A stretch of 64,000 bases of DNA from Flavobacteriales bacterium (GCA_947500755.1 CANMTO010000010.1:1-64000), one strand, 5' to 3'; counted from the stretch's first letter, positions 36,100-44,312 are shown. Program-made: numbers and translations. Notes: a model not told the origin generated them from the sequence alone.

Positions 36100-37329
36100 A
36101 TGGCGATCATCAAACCCTTTCGAGCGTTACGTCCGGTTAGGAGCAAGGCGCACTTAGTGGCTACAAGGCCTTATTATTCTTATAAACCGAATGTGCTTAA
36201 GGCCAAACTAGAAGACAACCCCTACACGCTCTTACACATCATTAATCCGGAATTTAACCGCCTTAAACGTACAGAGCCAAATTCAAACGAACGGTTTGAA
36301 TTGGTTAAATCGGGGTATGAATTATTCAAAGAAAAAGGAATCCTAATTCAAGATCAAGAGGCACACCTTTACATTTATCGTCAAACCTGTCCCGACCGTT
36401 CCTATACTGGGATTATTGGGGGCGCCGATGTGGAGGAATATCTGAGTGATCATATTAAGAAGCACGAAGCTACACTTACCGAACGCGAAGGTGTTTTTAC
36501 GCGCTACTTGGATATTGTTGGCTTAAATGCAGAACCTGTGTTAATGTCCTATGAAGGTTCCGAACAAATTGATGCAATCGTAGAAGCGGTCACTCAGCTC
36601 AGACCCGAATACGAATTTACTACGACCGACTTGATTACCCATGAATTATGGATTATGACGGCAGAGGAAAGCACAGCGATTGCTCATGAATTCAAGAAAA
36701 TAGATGCCGTATATATTGCTGATGGTCATCATCGAAGCGCCTCTTCCGTGGCATTATACGAAAAATATAAAGCCGCAGGGGTTACCGGAAAAGGACGGTT
36801 CTTCTTGGCATATTATGTGCCAGAGGATGCCCTCAAAATCCTTGAGTTTCAGCGACTAGTGAAACACTTAAATGGCCTTAGTCCTGAAGCATTTATTGAT
36901 AGCATATCGCTTCTTGGAACCTTGATACCATTGAATACACCACGCAAACCGCTGGCGGCACATGAAATCACTATTTACTGTAACAACTGTTGTTACTCAT
37001 TAACGCTTAATGCATCACACATGGATGCAACGCATCCTACAAATTCGTTGGACGCCCAGCTATTAACCCAATTGATATTAGACCCTATTCTTGGAATTAA
37101 AGATTTAAAAACCTCAGTGGATATTTCTTTTGTTCCCGGAAATACGCCTTTTATAAATGTATTAAACCAAGTAAATGATGCCTCATTTCAGGTAGCATTT
37201 TTTCTCTATCCCATCCCGATGTCGGCCGTAAAAAACGTTGCGGATCATGGCATGTTTATGCCTCCAAAATCAACTTGGGTTGAACCTAAATTACGAAGCG
37301 GACTTACCATAATGGATATTCATGATTAA
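36100..37329 (+). CDS. DUF1015 family protein (SerK-like)
   Basis: A 409-residue cytosolic protein of the DUF1015 family. MAIIKPFRALRPVRSKAHLV is the characteristic start, and VYIADGHHRSASSVALYEKY is the most conserved block, containing the paired His residues at the active site. An archaeal member has been described as a free serine kinase, but most bacterial members are uncharacterised, so activity is uncertain here. Length is normal. It overlaps the YggS gene by 8 bases. Confidence 0.88.
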   Translation: MAIIKPFRALRPVRSKAHLVATRPYYSYKPNVLKAKLEDNPYTLLHIINPEFNRLKRTEPNSNERFELVKSGYELFKEKGILIQDQEAHLYIYRQTCPDRSYTGIIGGADVEEYLSDHIKKHEATLTEREGVFTRYLDIVGLNAEPVLMSYEGSEQIDAIVEAVTQLRPEYEFTTTDLITHELWIMTAEESTAIAHEFKKIDAVYIADGHHRSASSVALYEKYKAAGVTGKGRFFLAYYVPEDALKILEFQRLVKHLNGLSPEAFIDSISLLGTLIPLNTPRKPLAAHEITIYCNNCCYSLTLNASHMDATHPTNSLDAQLLTQLILDPILGIKDLKTSVDISFVPGNTPFINVLNQVNDASFQVAFFLYPIPMSAVKNVADHGMFMPPKSTWVEPKLRSGLTIMDIHD

Positions 37330-37981
37330 GGTACAAGTTGCAGCAATTCGTTCGAGCTTACCCGCTACCACGGCACTCATTGCTGTTTCAAAAACCCATC
37401 CGATCGAACGCATCATGGAGGCTTATGAAGCAGGTCAACGAGATTTTGGCGAGAATAAAGTGCAAGATTTGGTAGAAAAGTACGAGGCGCTGCCAAAAGA
37501 TATTCGATGGCACATGATTGGACATTTACAAAGCAATAAAGTCAAATACATTGCGCCCTTTGTGCATCTGATTCATGGGGTAGATAGCTTCAAACTCTTA
37601 CTAGAGATCAATAAGCAAGGGCAAAAAATCCAGCGCAAGATCCCCTGTCTGCTCCAATTTCATATTGCGCAAGAAGAAACAAAATTCGGTCTCTCCATGG
37701 ATGAAGCAACTGCATTACTAAGTAGTCCTGACTTCAACAACATGCAACACATACTCCCCTGCGGTGTAATGGGTATGGCCACATTCACAGAAAATACAGC
37801 GCAAATCAGAGAAGAATTCCAATCCTTACATGCGATATACCAACAATTAAAGTCACGTTGTTTTCCCTCAAATCCTGAGTTCAAGGAAATCTCCATGGGC
37901 ATGAGTGATGACTACCCAATTGCCATTGAAGAAGGCAGCACCTTGATACGGGTGGGTAGTAAAATTTTTGGAAGTAGGTAA
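37322..37981 (+). CDS. YggS/PROSC family PLP homeostasis protein
   Basis: A 219-residue PLP-binding protein of the alanine-racemase fold. It has no known catalytic role and buffers pyridoxal phosphate. The PLP lysine is K24 in LIAVSKTHPIERIMEAY. FGENKVQDL and HMIGHLQSNKV are the family signatures, and SMGMSDDYPIAIEEGSTLIR-type residues bind the phosphate. Length is normal. Overlap with DUF1015 is a recurring arrangement in Bacteroidota. Confidence 0.93.
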   Translation: MIKVQVAAIRSSLPATTALIAVSKTHPIERIMEAYEAGQRDFGENKVQDLVEKYEALPKDIRWHMIGHLQSNKVKYIAPFVHLIHGVDSFKLLLEINKQGQKIQRKIPCLLQFHIAQEETKFGLSMDEATALLSSPDFNNMQHILPCGVMGMATFTENTAQIREEFQSLHAIYQQLKSRCFPSNPEFKEISMGMSDDYPIAIEEGSTLIRVGSKIFGSR

Positions 37982-38030
37982 GTACCTTAAAAATATTCTT
38001 ATATTTATTTAAATTTTTAATACAAGCAAC

Positions 38031-38495
38031 ATGGGAATCTTTTCTAACTTCTTCGATCGGTTTAAATCATCTGACTTTGATATTGAACCAAACCAAAAAG
38101 TAAAAACAGTTCAAGCTGATTTTAAGAACAATTTTGGGCTAACATTAAGAGTTTACAAAGGAAAAATGTTTGCTGATCCTGAGTCAACTTTTGCACAGCT
38201 AAACAAACGTACCTCCAAAGCGGTAAATTGGAATGCTGATGACTTGAAAATCCGAGCGAATATGACCATTAAACAAGTGGAGGATTTGGTGAGTGACCAA
38301 TTTGGCCTAACCATTCAAGTTGCAAACGAATATGATACCTATTGCGTTGGAAATCACTACACGCTTGGGCAAGCTTCAAGAAAGGAAGATTTAGAAGATT
38401 GGTGTAAGAAGGAAGGTTTTAAAGGCAGCGAAGATTATCTCAAAAGCCATGGCGCCAAAGACTGGGACGAATATTACGCGAATAGAAAAAAGTAA
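38031..38495 (+). CDS. Conserved hypothetical protein, about 154 residues
   Basis: I do not recognise a named family. The protein is soluble and charged, without a signal peptide. It starts MGIFSNFFDRFKSSDFDIEP, an amphipathic segment, followed by VKTVQADFKNNFGLTLRVYK and a repeat-like second segment, VEDLVSDQFGLTIQVANEYD, that matches it (xxDxFGLTxxV). This suggests two related alpha/beta half-domains. The C-terminus is rich in Lys, Glu and Trp. A TATATTTA sequence at 38000-38007 is a possible promoter. It converges with the M16 protease gene and shares a weak inverted repeat with it at 38490-38531. Confidence 0.65.
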   Translation: MGIFSNFFDRFKSSDFDIEPNQKVKTVQADFKNNFGLTLRVYKGKMFADPESTFAQLNKRTSKAVNWNADDLKIRANMTIKQVEDLVSDQFGLTIQVANEYDTYCVGNHYTLGQASRKEDLEDWCKKEGFKGSEDYLKSHGAKDWDEYYANRKK

Positions 38496-38525
38496 GTTAA
38501 ACTAATTGTTTGATATAGCGTTTTC

Positions 38526-39761
38526 TTACTTCTTATCATAAACCAACATACACTGTTGTTCTACTAAAAAGTACTTACGTGCTACCGCATTAATTTCTTC
38601 GAGTGTAATTGCATTTATTTTACGAAAGGTATCTTCCAAGGAATCGATTCGGTTATAAATCAATAGCGTTTTTCCATTCGACATCGTGCGGGCATTGTTA
38701 CTCTCCCATCCGATGGACAATTGACTTAAAAATTGATACTTTGACTTTTTAAGCTGAATCGGGGTCATGCCCTTTTCTACCAACAAGCGTAGCTCCTTCT
38801 TTGCTAATTCAATCGACTTATCGATGTTTTTTTGTTCCGCTGAAAGAAGGATACCCCAAAATCCTGTGTCTTCCAATACCGCATAACTGGCTTCTACATG
38901 GTAGGCCAATCCATGTTTCTCACGAATGACAATATTCAATCGGGCATTCATGGCGGGACCACCCAAGAAATTAATCAAAATGTTCATTGCCAAGCGGTCA
39001 TCGTTGTGATATGATGGAGCTATACCGCCTAATATCGCATGGGATTGAAAATTAGATTCTTTCTTACGAATAGTAAAGGGTTTGATTTCAGCTGGTGTAG
39101 CCCATCCTAAATTCGTAGCCTTAGCAGGTAAGTCCTTTAACTGACCTTCAATTAAGTCCACCAAGCGCTGTTTGGACTCTCGTCCAACATAAGAAACGAC
39201 TAAATTATCCGCTGAAAAATTAGATTGTATAAAAGCCAATAAATCTTCCCGTTTAAATCGATTAACCGATTTTTTAGTCCCTAATATCGGATTGCCCAGC
39301 GGATGATCACCAAAAAATATACGGTCAAACTCGTCCATCAAGCGATCCAAGGGACTGTCTTTATAGGAATTTATTTCATCGATAACGACTTCTTTTTCTT
39401 TTTCAATTTCTTGAATGGGGAAATTCGAATTCACCACCAAATCTGACATGAGTTCAAATGCGCGCTTCGTATATCGATTCAAAAACGTGGCATGCACACA
39501 AATTTCTTCTTTGGCGGTAAAGGCATTCAACTCCCCTCCTACCTCATCCAGACGGGTAAGAATCCACATGGCTTTCCGCGTATGGGTTCCTTTAAAAATA
39601 GAATGTTCTAAAAAGTGTGCAAGCCCCGGGTGGGTAGAGGGTTCACTTCGACTACCTCCTTTAAAATAAAAGGCAAGGTGACCAACAGCACTGTTTGAAC
39701 GTACATAGGCCAAACGGATCCCGTTGCTCAGGGTAATAACTTCAGTAGGACTTTCTTTCAT
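38526..39761 (-). CDS. M16 family zinc metallopeptidase
   Basis: A 411-residue protease of the pitrilysin/processing-peptidase family. The inverted zinc motif is H49-F-L-E52-H53 in GLAHFLEHSIFKGT, and the third ligand is a Glu in KEVVIDEINSYKDSPLDRL. The C-terminal non-catalytic half has GLAYHVEASYAVLEDTGFWG. One gene encodes both halves at the size of the single-chain MPP-like bacterial group. No signal peptide is visible, so it is probably cytosolic. It is the last gene of the DUF4494-pdxH-M16 operon, 1 base after pdxH. Confidence 0.92.
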   Translation of the reverse strand: MKESPTEVITLSNGIRLAYVRSNSAVGHLAFYFKGGSRSEPSTHPGLAHFLEHSIFKGTHTRKAMWILTRLDEVGGELNAFTAKEEICVHATFLNRYTKRAFELMSDLVVNSNFPIQEIEKEKEVVIDEINSYKDSPLDRLMDEFDRIFFGDHPLGNPILGTKKSVNRFKREDLLAFIQSNFSADNLVVSYVGRESKQRLVDLIEGQLKDLPAKATNLGWATPAEIKPFTIRKKESNFQSHAILGGIAPSYHNDDRLAMNILINFLGGPAMNARLNIVIREKHGLAYHVEASYAVLEDTGFWGILLSAEQKNIDKSIELAKKELRLLVEKGMTPIQLKKSKYQFLSQLSIGWESNNARTMSNGKTLLIYNRIDSLEDTFRKINAITLEEINAVARKYFLVEQQCMLVYDKK

Positions 39762-39762
39762 C

Positions 39763-40404
39763 TTATGGATTTAGGCGGCTAATCTGCCACTCATCTTCGT
39801 TCAATTTAAAACATACGCGTTCATGCAAGCGCGAAGCTTGTCCTTGCCAAAACTCAAGATAGGTAGGACGTAAGGCCATTCCTCCCCAGTGTTTAGGTCG
39901 AGGAACTTCACCGGGAAATTCTAGATCTAACTCCTTAAACCGTTGAGTGATATCGTCCATTTCCTTTAAGGGTTCAGATTGATGCGATGCCCAAGCTCCC
40001 AATTGACTTTCACGTGGACGTGAGGCAAAATAGGCATCACTTTCCGTTTCACTAATTTTATTCACCGTTCCTTCTATCCGAATCTGGCGCTCTAACCCTG
40101 GCCAAAAGAACAACAGGGAGGCGTTAGGATTTTGTTGAAGGTCTTTCCCTTTGTGAGACAAATAGTTGGTATAGAACACAAACTGTTGATCAGATATTTC
40201 TTTGAGGTAAACCACGCGAGCACTGGGTTTCATTAATTCGTTCACCGTGGAAATCACCATGGCATTGACTTCTTTTTCTCCAGAACTCACCGCAACATTG
40301 AACCACGTTTCAAACGCCAAAAAGGGATCAGTAAATTGAAAGGCCTCTTGATTTTTTGAAAAATCTGAATGATTGTTCCTCAGCTGATCCAATGGATTAC
40401 TCAT
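39763..40404 (-). CDS. pdxH: Pyridoxamine 5'-phosphate oxidase
   Basis: A 213-residue FMN enzyme that oxidises pyridoxine or pyridoxamine phosphate to PLP. The FMN and substrate segments are VVYLKEISDQQFVFYTNYLS, KGKDLQQNPNASLLFFWPGLERQIRIEGTV-like, SRPRESQLGAWASHQS and HWGGMALRPTYLEFWQGQASRLHER-like. Length is normal. It overlaps DUF4494 by 8 bases. YggS, another PLP-related gene, is elsewhere in the window. Confidence 0.95.
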   Translation of the reverse strand: MSNPLDQLRNNHSDFSKNQEAFQFTDPFLAFETWFNVAVSSGEKEVNAMVISTVNELMKPSARVVYLKEISDQQFVFYTNYLSHKGKDLQQNPNASLLFFWPGLERQIRIEGTVNKISETESDAYFASRPRESQLGAWASHQSEPLKEMDDITQRFKELDLEFPGEVPRPKHWGGMALRPTYLEFWQGQASRLHERVCFKLNEDEWQISRLNP

Positions 40405-41011
40405 CGTCGCCCGTAAATTGATCGTCTAATTGACTGACATCATCTGCCGCTTCATCTAGGTCATCACCCGTTAATTCATCTTCGTCAATATCGCTGCCGG
40501 ATGCCGAAAAAACGACTCCTTTAATGCTTGTTGGTTCGATGAACTCTTCAATTTTCTTTGCTTTAGCTGGGCTTGCAACCTCATCCTCTCGGTAAGGGAA
40601 AATCTCAACAATTGGAGAAGCAATAATAGAAATCACTTGATAGTCAATCATTAAGGTGGCCAAACTCTCTTCCATACGCAGATAGGCTTCTTTCACATCG
40701 GGTGCGGAAACTAAAAAGTTTTGTGCCACTTTCTTTTTCTTCTCCCCTTCCTCATCATCCACTCCGTAGGTGATTTTACATTTAAACCAATTGGCAGAAT
40801 CCTCATATTGAAAAATATCTTGTAGGTCAGTACGCGTGATGCCTGTAACCATAAATTCTCCGCGAATCATAGCACTAAGTTCTTCATAGATGCGGGCTTC
40901 GGCATCCGTAAAGGTCATCGCGGCCAATAAATAGGGCTCATTTACACGTTTGAGGGATCCGTTCTCTAACTGTTTTGTATACTTAACTTTAACTGTAAAC
41001 CAACTGTTCAT
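40397..41011 (-). CDS. DUF4494 domain protein
   Basis: A 204-residue soluble protein. Residues 1-145 are DUF4494, beginning MNSWFTVKVKYTKQLENGSL and containing EPYLLAAMTFTDAEARIYEE. Residues 145-204 are an acidic tail (Asp/Glu-rich, no predicted fold). The family is nearly limited to Bacteroidota and has no known function to me. It leads an operon with pdxH and the M16 peptidase, with a clear promoter upstream. Confidence 0.85.
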   Translation of the reverse strand: MNSWFTVKVKYTKQLENGSLKRVNEPYLLAAMTFTDAEARIYEELSAMIRGEFMVTGITRTDLQDIFQYEDSANWFKCKITYGVDDEEGEKKKKVAQNFLVSAPDVKEAYLRMEESLATLMIDYQVISIIASPIVEIFPYREDEVASPAKAKKIEEFIEPTSIKGVVFSASGSDIDEDELTGDDLDEAADDVSQLDDQFTGDDE

Positions 41012-41032
41012 TTTGATGTATTTTGTAGCCTA

Positions 41033-41040
41033 CAAAAATA
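41033..41040 (-). promoter_or_regulatory. -7 box of the DUF4494-pdxH-M16 operon
   Basis: The minus strand reads TATTTTTG, a full TAnnTTTG match, 21 bases before the ATG at 41011. It lies inside a partial palindrome (TGTAGGCTACA, 41025-41035) that could be an operator. Confidence 0.65.
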
Positions 41041-41098
41041 CAGCACTTTTTCATCAAAAGTGGTCAGTGTTGAAAAGTAATTCTATTAAATTTTCAGG

Positions 41099-41572
41099 TT
41101 ATTTCCCGAATCCAAAAGGCAATAAATCCTTTACGGTTTCAATGATCATGGTGCGTTGATCTTGATTAACTAAAATTACGCGGATTGGAGTAGATTGTCG
41201 ATTCTCAGATTCTAACATTACTTGGCGGCATCCACCGCATGGAGACAGCAACTGTTCTTCCGGCATGAGTTCTCCTTGTGCCACAACCGCAAGGGTATCA
41301 ATGGTGATTCCTGGATAATTTGCACCCACATAATTTAAGGCCACCCGTTCAGCACACAACCCAGAAGGGAAGGCTATGTTCTCTTGATTACTACCACAAA
41401 TTACTTCTCCAGTTTCTAGAAGCACTGAAGCGCCAACTTTAAATCGACTGTATGGCGCATACGCTTTATCCATTGCCTTAAATGCCTCTTTAATAAGCAT
41501 TACATCTTGCGGGGAAAGTTCATTCCAATGCGCATGCATACGGTATTGAAATTGATAGTGTTGATTTGACAT
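41099..41572 (-). CDS. cdd: Cytidine deaminase
   Basis: A 157-residue zinc enzyme that deaminates cytidine and deoxycytidine. The zinc and catalytic residues are C73-A-E75 (GLCAERVAL) and C112, C115 (PCGGCRQVM). FKVGASVLLETGEVICGSNQEN is the substrate strand. It is the short homotetrameric type with a somewhat long N-terminus. It has its own promoter at 41598-41605. Confidence 0.95.
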   Translation of the reverse strand: MSNQHYQFQYRMHAHWNELSPQDVMLIKEAFKAMDKAYAPYSRFKVGASVLLETGEVICGSNQENIAFPSGLCAERVALNYVGANYPGITIDTLAVVAQGELMPEEQLLSPCGGCRQVMLESENRQSTPIRVILVNQDQRTMIIETVKDLLPFGFGK

Positions 41573-41597
41573 GGATGAGGATACGAGGCATGTCCTT

Positions 41598-41605
41598 CAA
41601 AGTTA
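41598..41605 (-). promoter_or_regulatory. -7 box of cdd
   Basis: The minus strand reads TAACTTTG. The first ATG after it, at 41591, lies 6 bases away but is out of frame with cdd and opens a frame of 23 codons; the cdd ATG at 41572 is the second. It also overlaps the 3' end of the next minus-strand gene upstream. Confidence 0.62.
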
Positions 41606-41607
41606 CA

Positions 41608-42174
41608 TTAGCACAAGCGGTGGGTTACGATTTGTTCTACTTTTTCCACGAAATGATGTGGCTTAAAGGTTCGCCATTCCAATTCATCTAACTCTCCTCC
41701 CATGGCGACATAAGAGTCAATTTGAATCCGCTGAAGCTCTTTGGCCACATGGGGATGTATATTAACCGCAGCAATCCATCCCTCTTCAATATCTTCAAAC
41801 CACTCTTCATAGTAACAATCATCAGAATAATGAAAGTTTAACACGTTTTCAAAAATTAATACAAAGCGCAAAATTCCTTCTTCTATGAGTGGATTCAGAA
41901 CGTTCGATTTCAAGGTCATTATGTCATTTTCTATCGCATCGTTCCACTCCCCAATGAATTCAATCACGCATGTTCCAACTTCATAATCCACATAGAGCAT
42001 TTTCATATATAAGGTCGTTGATCCAAAATCATCCCATTGTGGATGAATCAAGTAATTATATACCCGATGTTGGAACTCAAATTCGCTGTATACTCTCCCA
42101 TAAAATGGCGATCGAGCATCCTCCGAGGCAATATATTCTCCCCTCCAACGAAAAAATGGTTCAATAAAATGCAT
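41608..42174 (-). CDS. Conserved hypothetical acidic protein, 188 residues
   Basis: I do not recognise a named family. The protein is acidic and rich in aromatic residues, without a signal peptide or membrane helix: it starts MHFIEPFFRWRGEYIASEDA and has a hydrophobic strand FVLIFENVLNFHY followed by an acidic loop DDCYYEEWFEDIEEGW. Similar proteins are common in Flavobacteriales as far as I recall, always as unknowns. The -7 box lies 4 bases before the ATG. The gene is divergent from trmB. Confidence 0.72.
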   Translation of the reverse strand: MHFIEPFFRWRGEYIASEDARSPFYGRVYSEFEFQHRVYNYLIHPQWDDFGSTTLYMKMLYVDYEVGTCVIEFIGEWNDAIENDIMTLKSNVLNPLIEEGILRFVLIFENVLNFHYSDDCYYEEWFEDIEEGWIAAVNIHPHVAKELQRIQIDSYVAMGGELDELEWRTFKPHHFVEKVEQIVTHRLC

Positions 42175-42178
42175 GGTA

Positions 42179-42186
42179 CAAAAGTA
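42179..42186 (-). promoter_or_regulatory. -7 box of the 188-residue hypothetical gene
   Basis: The minus strand reads TACTTTTG, then TACC, then ATG. The 4-base gap predicts a transcript starting at the ATG. It mirrors the trmB box at 42227-42234, with the same eight bases on the other strand. Confidence 0.72.
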
Positions 42187-42226
42187 ATTGCATTCTATGT
42201 AATCTAATCGTTCCTTTTGAAATGAT

Positions 42227-42234
42227 TACTTTTG
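42227..42234 (+). promoter_or_regulatory. -7 box of trmB
   Basis: TACTTTTG is followed by 7 bases and the trmB ATG at 42242. The box has the same sequence as that of the divergent gene, and no clear -33 element is seen on this side. Confidence 0.7.
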
Positions 42235-42241
42235 TGGCACC

Positions 42242-42910
42242 ATGGGGAAAGATAAACTCGCGCGATTTGCAGCAATAAAAACCTTTGAAAACGTAGTAGA
42301 ATACGAACGCAATCAACCCTTTCCAATGCGCGGTAATTGGCACCGAGACTTTTTTAAAAATGACAAGCCTCTCATTATAGAATTGGGATGTGGAAAAGGA
42401 GAATATTCGGTTGGCTTGGCGAAAATGTACCCGGAAACCAATTTTCTTGGATTGGACATTAAAGGAAATCGCATGTTCATTGGGGCCCGTGAAGCCTTAA
42501 CCCTCAACATGACCAACGTAGGGTTCTTGCGCACGCGCATTGATTTTATTGAAGCGCTGTTTGGACCGAATGAGGTAGATGAAATTTGGTTAACCTTCTC
42601 CGATCCTCAACCTCAAAAACCCAAGAAACGCTTGAGTTCATTCATGTTTATTGAACGATACCGAAAGTTCTTAAAACCGGGTGGATTGGTACACATGAAA
42701 ACGGACAACGATTTACTCTTCGAATTTACCATGGAGCAAATTGAAGAACACGGGTATCCAATGGTTGATTATCGTCCGGACTTATACGCAACCCTTGAAA
42801 CTGAACTAGACCCGGCGCAACGGGAAATATTCAGCATTAAAACACACTACGAGCAGCTATTTCATGCGAAAGGTCACGTAATAAAATATGTGTGTTTTAA
42901 AATCAACTAA
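42242..42910 (+). CDS. trmB: tRNA (guanine-N7-)-methyltransferase
   Basis: A 222-residue SAM-dependent enzyme that makes m7G46 in tRNA variable loops. The SAM loop is IELGCGKGEYSVGLAKMYP. FLGLDIKGNRMFIGAREAL and WLTFSDPQPQKPKKRLSS-type residues bind the tRNA and are the family hallmark. Length is normal. It is followed after 3 bases by the alpha/beta hydrolase gene. Confidence 0.95.
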   Translation: MGKDKLARFAAIKTFENVVEYERNQPFPMRGNWHRDFFKNDKPLIIELGCGKGEYSVGLAKMYPETNFLGLDIKGNRMFIGAREALTLNMTNVGFLRTRIDFIEALFGPNEVDEIWLTFSDPQPQKPKKRLSSFMFIERYRKFLKPGGLVHMKTDNDLLFEFTMEQIEEHGYPMVDYRPDLYATLETELDPAQREIFSIKTHYEQLFHAKGHVIKYVCFKIN

Positions 42911-42913
42911 GTC

Positions 42914-43735
42914 ATGAAAGACATCCAGATTACCAATGGCATATACACAGGTTCTGCGGGTCGAAAAAGCCTATTCGATTTAGAGGTTCCTTCGGATTGG
43001 AATAAACGCTTAGTAATTTTTGTCCATGGATTCATGGGATTCAAAGATTGGGGGGCATGGCATCTGGTCCAATCGTATTTTGTATCGCATGGTTTTGCTT
43101 TTGCCAAGTTTAACCTCACCCACAACGGAGGCACAAGTGCAGAAGGTATAGATTTTCCAGACCCGGAAGCCTTTGCACAAAATACCTATTCCTATGAGGT
43201 AGCGGATATCGCGTATTTCCGTTCTCATGTAGCTGCACTTATTCAAACTGAATCCACTTTTCTAATCGGGCATTCACGCGGAGGAGGCGATGTAATTTTA
43301 CACGCCAAACAGGCACAAACCGATAAAATAGCGCTTTGGGCATCCATCTCAGCTATTGGTTCACGCTTTCCTACAGGCAGTGAGCTTGAACAATGGAAGC
43401 ATTCAGGAATCCGCACGATCCTTAATGGACGCACGCGACAGCACTTGCCACAGCGTTATAGCCTATACCAAGATTTCATAGAAAACGAAACTACCCTAAC
43501 CATTGAACCAGCCATAAAGGCCTTACCCATCCCAATTCTCGTCGTTCATGGGGATACGGACAGCTCCGTTTCAATCGCTGAAGGTGAAGCACTTGCCTCA
43601 TGGAGCCAAACCAACCTCGAGATAATTCCCGGTGCAGATCACGTGTTCGGCGCAAGCCATCCTTGGGAAAAACCGGATCTCCCAGAGCACCTGTTAGCCG
43701 TTTGTGAACGAACCTTGAACTTCTTTAATCCATAA
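42914..43735 (+). CDS. Alpha/beta hydrolase
   Basis: A 273-residue cytosolic hydrolase of the alpha/beta fold. The oxyanion hole is in VIFVHGFMGFKDWGAW, the nucleophile is S121 in GHSRGGGDVILHA, the acid Asp is probably in VVHGDTDSSV, and the His is in ADHVFGASHPW. The DHVFGASHPW end resembles dienelactone or acyl-transferase-like hydrolases of unknown substrate. It probably shares the trmB transcript. Confidence 0.85.
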   Translation: MKDIQITNGIYTGSAGRKSLFDLEVPSDWNKRLVIFVHGFMGFKDWGAWHLVQSYFVSHGFAFAKFNLTHNGGTSAEGIDFPDPEAFAQNTYSYEVADIAYFRSHVAALIQTESTFLIGHSRGGGDVILHAKQAQTDKIALWASISAIGSRFPTGSELEQWKHSGIRTILNGRTRQHLPQRYSLYQDFIENETTLTIEPAIKALPIPILVVHGDTDSSVSIAEGEALASWSQTNLEIIPGADHVFGASHPWEKPDLPEHLLAVCERTLNFFNP

Positions 43736-43764
43736 GTTCCTTTTTACTTTTAAGAAAATCTACC

Positions 43765-43772
43765 TACATTTG
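43765..43772 (+). promoter_or_regulatory. -7 box of the SRP RNA gene
   Basis: TACATTTG is followed by TAC and then the first base of the RNA helix at 43776. As the 5' end of the RNA is fixed by its terminal stem, this box calibrates the start site to about 4 bases after the final G of the box. Confidence 0.8.
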
Positions 43773-43775
43773 TAC

Positions 43776-43873
43776 GGGGTAAGTCTTTTACGACCAGCTC
43801 CCTCTTAATCCTCCAGGACGGGAACGTAGCAAAGGTATGAGGTTGTAGCGGTGCGATAAAAGTAGCTTGCCCC
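43776..43873 (+). ncRNA. ffs: Small signal recognition particle RNA (4.5S type)
   Basis: A 98-base RNA of the small bacterial SRP type. The two ends pair (GGGGTAAG at 43776-43783 with CTTGCCCC at 43866-43873, one G-U wobble). The apical domain IV has CAGG, then ACG, the GGAA tetraloop, CGT and AGCA (about 43813-43831), which is the universal Ffh-binding loop. A run of T from 43875 terminates it. It pairs in function with Ffh (not in this window) and FtsY at 32766-33725. Confidence 0.9.
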
Positions 43874-43883
43874 TCTTTTTTTT
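43874..43883 (+). terminator. T-tract terminator of the SRP RNA
   Basis: The closing stem of the SRP RNA is followed at once by T-C and eight T. The RNA stem itself serves as the terminator hairpin. Confidence 0.65.
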
Positions 43884-43920
43884 GGGGTAGATTGTAAGAC
43901 GTTAAGACATTAGGAGAATT

Positions 43921-43993
43921 TAAAAGTCCTATTATCCGAGAGCCCTAAAGTCCCAGTATCCTAAAGTCCCGATTTCCTAATGTTCCAATATCC
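43921..43993. repeat. Degenerate 16-base tandem repeats in the spacer after the SRP RNA
   Basis: Three adjacent 16-base units, taaagtcccagtatcc (43946), taaagtcccgatttcc (43962) and taatgttccaatatcc (43978), follow a related 17-base copy at 43921. No reading frame or RNA fold explains them. The rest of the 289-base spacer holds the SRP RNA and its terminator; a GACGTTAAGACATTAGGAG segment at 43899-43917 may be part of the same repeat family. Confidence 0.7.
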
Positions 43994-44024
43994 GGAATAC
44001 CTACTTTTTCACTACTTTTAAGCT

Positions 44025-44312
44025 ATGAAATGGATATCAATTATCAGTCTGGCGCTATTGGTTAGTTGTTCTAAAAGCACCTCATGTACTTCAATAATCA
44101 AAGGAAAGCTCAAGAATCTTACTGGACTTGATGGGTGTGGATGGGTGATTGAAGCGAACGGAAAAACCTTTGAACCCGTCAATCTTGGAGAATTCGACAG
44201 CACCTTGTTGAATGAGAATCAACAGATTTATTTTTCTTATGAGTCTTTTGCTGTCGGGTCAATTTGCATGGTAGGTGAAACCATTCAACTAAAATGCGTT
44301 GAAAAGCGGTAA
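44025..44312 (+). CDS. Small lipoprotein of unknown function
   Basis: A 95-residue lipoprotein with a signal peptide ending in lipid Cys C15 (LALLVSC). The mature part has KLKNLTGLDGCGWVIEANGK and PVNLGEFDSTLLNENQQIYF, a compact beta-rich module with further cysteines that I associate with small Bacteroidota lipoproteins of unknown role. A TACTTTTA box lies 4 bases before the ATG. The gene is 14 bases before the DUF4846 gene and likely in one operon with it. Confidence 0.75.
   Translation: MKWISIISLALLVSCSKSTSCTSIIKGKLKNLTGLDGCGWVIEANGKTFEPVNLGEFDSTLLNENQQIYFSYESFAVGSICMVGETIQLKCVEKR

Noticed and set aside
38490-38531. AAGTAAG and CTTACTT inverted repeat between convergent genes
   Set aside because: The loop is 28 bases and the arms include gene ends; no T-run follows, so it is not a convincing terminator.
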